DNA of 64,000 nt from Trichopria drosophilae (Eukaryota; Arthropoda; Insecta; Hymenoptera; Diapriidae): contig CM059587.1 in assembly GCA_030407085.1 (NCBI GenBank), forward strand, positions 71,413,001 through 71,477,000. Reading direction: 5' to 3'. The position numbers and the translations under genes were made by a program. The notes beneath the pieces are model-generated. The model made no database searches and had not been told where the DNA came from. It saw only the letters and a program-made list of their open reading frames with translations. Positions 59,806 through 64,000 of the stretch are shown here, in pieces. Numbering within the stretch: position 1 is the stretch's first letter; every line of letters begins with the position of its first letter.

Positions 59806-61500
59806 AAAAATGTTATTTATTGTTGACTTAGATCTTCGCTACCTTGTTTTAAGTTCGGTTAAAAAATGATTACAAGTGCTAAATACTTTCTGTTGACATA
59901 TCCTCAACTTAGTCTAATATGAAAGAAGACTTTATTATATACCAATACAATTGTGTCCCGAAATGCTAGACTAAAAATCTAGTGACCATCGATTCACCAT
60001 CTTTAAACTAACCAGATTTAAAGATCGTTTATCCAGGATTACGGCAATATTTTTTTTAAAATAGGTTTGATAATCGAAATTAGGATTAAAAATTATATTG
60101 ACCATAAAACAAAATTTAGATTACTCATATCAAAATACATGTCCTGAGCTTTCAAACGAGCACGGGTTCAAGACTATACGTTAAAAGGAACTTTTTTCCC
60201 ATTTTCACGTTTTGGCAATTTTTATGCAAATAACAATCTATAAGTTTTGAAACATAGCCAAAAAACACCAAATTCTCTTGCTCTTTTCAATATGACCAAA
60301 ACATGAATACAGAAATTGAAGGCAAAATACATTACTTCGATTCCGAAAAGTTGAATCGATATTAAATTTTTGTGCCTATTTTAGTTGTAGGTTAATCACG
60401 TTTTAAATTACCAAAAAATTCTCGTTGCATACGAGGCATACTTTTTAAGATAGTGAAAACCCAATAAACTGATTGTTTTCAATTAAAAGTTACAAATGTG
60501 CCAACAATATACAATTTGCATCACCTGCGGAATTTCTAAAAGTATTCCACAGTGACAGTTTATGTTTTAGCACCGAAAATAAAAACAACAAAGTTTCGTT
60601 TTTATATAAATAAATATTTTATTTTTAAATACATTAAAATATACAAATCTGTATTTTAAAATTGTTCTCAATTTGGCATTTCCGCAATATCGACATTTCA
60701 AATTACTTTAATCTGTTCGACAATATTTTTAAGCCTTTCCGACTTCGAACTAGTTATTGCATCGGTACCTACATTGTTATTTACAGCTAACACTTCGAAA
60801 TTTCAATAAAATAAGAAATAGTTTAAATTTTACCTATATAGAAAAGAAAGCCACAATTATTCTTGAATACCACAATGTTACTGAAAAACGCAAGTTTTGG
60901 CCCAAACAATTAAAACAAAAATATTTAATCTACATTTTTTTTAATAAAATAAACATCAATTATTATAATCCCACATCACACCATAAACACGCATCATCAT
61001 TCTTCATGACTGCAGTCACATCAAAATATTTCACTTTGAAAATATTAAAAGTCGTGCCATTATTTTATTATTCTTATCATGATTTGCACATTTCACTTAT
61101 TATTAATTTGCGAAAACCTGGAAATAATTATATGAACGATTGAAGAAGATATGGGACGAATTATTACCTATCGAGAAATGATTATGGGCGTTTAAAAGTA
61201 ATCATACTAATTAAAAAAGAAAATATATCAATAGACATAAGGAATACGCTAGAAAAACGGGATTGCGAACTGGTCATACCGGCGTAACAGAATACCATCG
61301 CGTTTGATGCAATTCCTGCAAGTAATCGGAAACACTTGAACGGTGTAAATGAATGGACGAGACGAGCGAGAAAAAAGTCCACGTGGAATGAACGCTTATA
61401 CCAGTCTAGTCAATTTCAGCCCAAGGGCATTTGCCAATTTCTTTATGTTTTCTTTTTATTTGCGCCCTATTAATGATAGTACATAAACAACCAAAGTCTA
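59806..61500. other. Giant intron, AT-rich, no supported gene
   Basis: Frames at 60757-61143 (plus) and 61182-61382 (minus) lack coding composition or splice signals. No bounded repeat is seen. Confidence 0.45.
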
Positions 61501-61518
61501 CTCTCTATATTACTTGAA

Positions 61519-61902
61519 GTTAGAAGTCACTCTGCATGGAGTAAATATCCGATTTTAGAAAATGATGAACTGCTCTGTCAAAAGTCTAAATTTTCACTCC
61601 ATAAACAGCGAATTTCACTCCAGAAAATTCAACGTTTAATCCCAAGTTTTATTTTTATCATTATTAATATTTATTAAACCTAAGACGGTTGTAATAACTT
61701 GTTCAGTCCAAAAGAGTAGCCAGGATATTTCAATCCTTTAGAGAATACTCTGAATCCAATGGAGTAAATCAGTAAAAAAGAAAGTAATCAATTAAGAATA
61801 GATTATTTGCTGCGAAGGACAACAAATTTACTTCATTAGAGTAATTATTGAGTTAATCGTTATAAATTTTACTCCTTTGGATTAAATTTCACAGTCTTAG
61901 TG
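61519..61902. mobile_element. CACTA-like repeat, GGAGTAAA-motif family (copy S2)
   Basis: The right end reads TCACAGTCTTAGTG, the complement of CACTAAGACTGTGA. The left end CACTCTGCATGGAGTAAA is weaker. The interior repeats GGAGTAAA, CACTCCA, CCAATGGAGT and TTTACTCC in both orientations. Relative of 11828-12113. The target duplication is not clear. Confidence 0.45.
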
Positions 61903-64000
61903 TGTATTAAAAATGTCTGCAAGGACGTAAACTAATATCACATTCATATCATGTGGAAATCTGATTCTATTTTGACCACAGGTTGTGACATATGGATTTC
62001 GCATATTCCTCAAGCAGACCTGTACATAACCTCAAATCTACCGTTGTTTTACAGTTAAATAGTAACGTTAAATACTCGTGAATATTAAAATAGATGTAAC
62101 AAAATTATTAAACGAAAATAGTCTCTGGTAAACAGTAAAAAATGGTTATTGGATGATATAGTTTACAATATTCTAAATTGTAAAATTAACATGCAATCAA
62201 CCATAACTTTTCACCTTGTTAATTCTACTATTAATATCTCTTATAACCATATCTACCTTCTTGGTTTCTCGTTATGTAAAAGAAAATATAATTCTTATAG
62301 AATTTGTCAGTAAAATTAAGGGAATTTACGATAAATTGAATAGATATATTCAGTTTTGGTTTACAAAGATGTCCTCCAAATATGCATATATGCATAATAT
62401 ATATGCATATATGCATAATATATATGCATAATTTTTCTGCGTGAAGGAGTCACAAATGCATTGGGGAATGACTCACGAAATGTCTGACGGCTAAACTCGA
62501 AGACTAAACAATAAGAATGTGGCTACGTAAGGTTTGCAATTACTCGCAGTATCGACGCAGGCGGTTATTTTTCTTGAACTCAAATCTCTACACGAAATAC
62601 TTTTCCGAACTGCAGTGATAAATGCATTGCAGATATTTAATACTTGGTACAGACGCCATTTATCTTGTTATCCTCCGTTTTATACCCCCATGTTTTTTTA
62701 GCTAGCGTTAGAGCATTAATCACGACCCCAAATTAATTTAATACCTACAAAACACTTAATAAAAAAGATAACATAAACAATTTATAAAAATTGAACAAAA
62801 ATTACTGTAACTGACATTAACTATAGTTAATATCGTAATTGTGATGATGCAAAATCATACAAATAAAATTAATATCAGGAAACAATTAAGGAAATGTTTC
62901 TGTCATGTAAAATAAACCAAAATGTAATTATTGCCCTGAACAATAATTTATAAAACCGAAAACTTGCAAAAAAGTTTCCCTCTCTACAATCACAAACAAA
63001 AATTTGTAACGAAAATGTCCAATACCTCTAATCCAGCAGACAAGTTTCTGTCATCAGAGGAATCTTTTCGGAATAATTTTAACCATTATTAACTTTTATT
63101 ACACGCTCATTATGACTATTAAACAAGAAAATAAAAATGCAAAACGAGAAACAAAATGAAGAACTGTTTAGTTTATCAGAACTAATCTTCACGAGATGAA
63201 AATTGTAAACATGAAGTTCCATGGTAAAACAACAATAAAAATGTGCAATATATATGATAAATTTCAGATTACCATAATTAGACTCGACAGAAAAAGTGTC
63301 AAATAACCTTTAAGTAGAATTTCTCGTAAAATGTTCTCTTTTTGTTTTTTATCAGTCGTCCATATTGCATTTACATTTCCAATTTTATTTAATATACAGT
63401 AGAAATTGGATCACACGCTCATATATTCCAACAAATTTCATTTCTGTAGAACCGCAAATCGAGTGAAAAATAGTAAAAGGTATATTTTTTGCAATAAATA
63501 ATGAAGTTTTACCGCCATGGATTATAAATCTGTAAATTTGTTTACCGATTATTTCTATTAAAACACGACAATTGGAAAACATTCAATTTCAAAACATTTT
63601 GATGAAAAATTGGGTTAATTAAGTACATAATAAATATTTTATTGAATTTGAAAAATAATGAATAACAAAATATTTAACGAAACGAATTTGTTTGCAAAAA
63701 TAACAAAGTAAGTATGGCGAGTTCAGCTATTTTTAATTAGCCGAACCATTAACCATAAAAACAAGAAAACTTCATTAGTTATCTTACTATACAGACAGAG
63801 ACATCTATTTTCACGCGATTACACAATTGCTTAAATAAATTCAACCATTCTCATTGTTAATGGACCTAATTTTTATATTTATATGTTTGTTGCACTGCTG
63901 ATATTTATATGTTTGATACAGTTTATTAATTTACAAATGTGCAAATAATTAGTAGAAAAACAAAAGATGTCTCCAACGTCTTTGGTAAATGTGGCATATT
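61903..64000. other. Giant intron, AT-rich, with a short ATGCAT tandem
   Basis: A TATGCATAATATATATGCAT-type microsatellite lies at 62380-62430. No exon or bounded transposon is seen to the window end. Confidence 0.5.

Larger units (their letters stand above)
21577..64000 (-). other. Giant intron of the minus-strand gene (at least 42 kb)
   Basis: Exon A enters in phase 1, so coding sequence exists upstream of it. No GT-bounded open segment with coding composition was found on the minus strand from 21577 to the window end. The simplest reading is a single intron exceeding 42 kb that holds transposons, two coding relics and patches of GC-richer sequence. The recursive splice site at 46348 supports transcription through the region. 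An unseen micro-exon could still split it. Confidence 0.45.

Noticed and set aside
60757..61143. 128-codon open frame on the plus strand
   Set aside because: Ile/Tyr/Asn/Lys-rich, as expected from AT-rich DNA; no splice sites, domain or GC shift.
62216..62431. 71-codon frame ending in a YAYMHNI repeat
   Set aside because: Produced by the ATGCAT microsatellite and AT-rich DNA.

Overview
This window looks like arthropod, most probably insect, nuclear DNA. It is very AT-rich and gene-poor, has long introns with canonical GT/AG signals, and carries many non-autonomous DNA transposons (TTAA-, TA- and 8-bp-duplicating types) plus tRNA-like short repeats. I see no prokaryotic gene organisation, intact rRNA, complete tRNA gene or CRISPR array. 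The species cannot be fixed from the sequence alone.

The only well-supported gene is on the minus strand. Four internal coding exons (21576-21418, 16025-15878, 11588-11377, 4225-3903) have consensus splice sites, and their reading frame passes across all three introns (junction phases 1, 2, 1, then 0 at the last donor). Together they encode about 280 residues of Pro/Tyr/Gly-rich, mostly disordered protein with a Cys-rich patch in the last exon. I do not recognise the gene with certainty. A large chromatin or transcription regulator is a reasonable guess. The upstream exons lie beyond position 64000, so 21577-64000 would be one intron of at least 42 kb. A textbook zero-length recursive splice site on the same strand at 46348/46347 fits that reading. 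Downstream exons lie below position 1 or are too short to see.

Layout: 1-3900 is the downstream intron, with an 8-bp-TSD repeat (889-1482) and a weak candidate plus-strand first exon (3566-3617). 3903-21576 holds the four exons and their introns, including one pogo-like MITE nested in another repeat (4525-5029) and a second copy (9888-10133). 21577-37000 is giant intron with CACTA-like repeats, two decayed coding relics (25458-26560 plus, 32743-33338 minus), a TA-flanked foldback element with a 32-bp minisatellite loop (34024-34781) and several GC-richer stretches that could be enhancers. 37165-42194 is a nest of transposons inside one another, up to four levels deep. 42200-64000 holds a third pogo-like copy, a TGCGTAAA-rich inverted-repeat element, two TTAA-flanked piggyBac-type MITEs, a 1.26-kb foldback, two tRNA-like repeats and more GC-richer candidate regulatory DNA.

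The most interesting material is (i) the recursive splice site, (ii) the dated nest of insertions, and (iii) a set of sequence-unrelated repeats that share CACTG/CACTA-like ends and dense, family-specific short motifs in both orientations, the architecture of CACTA (EnSpm) subterminal repeats.
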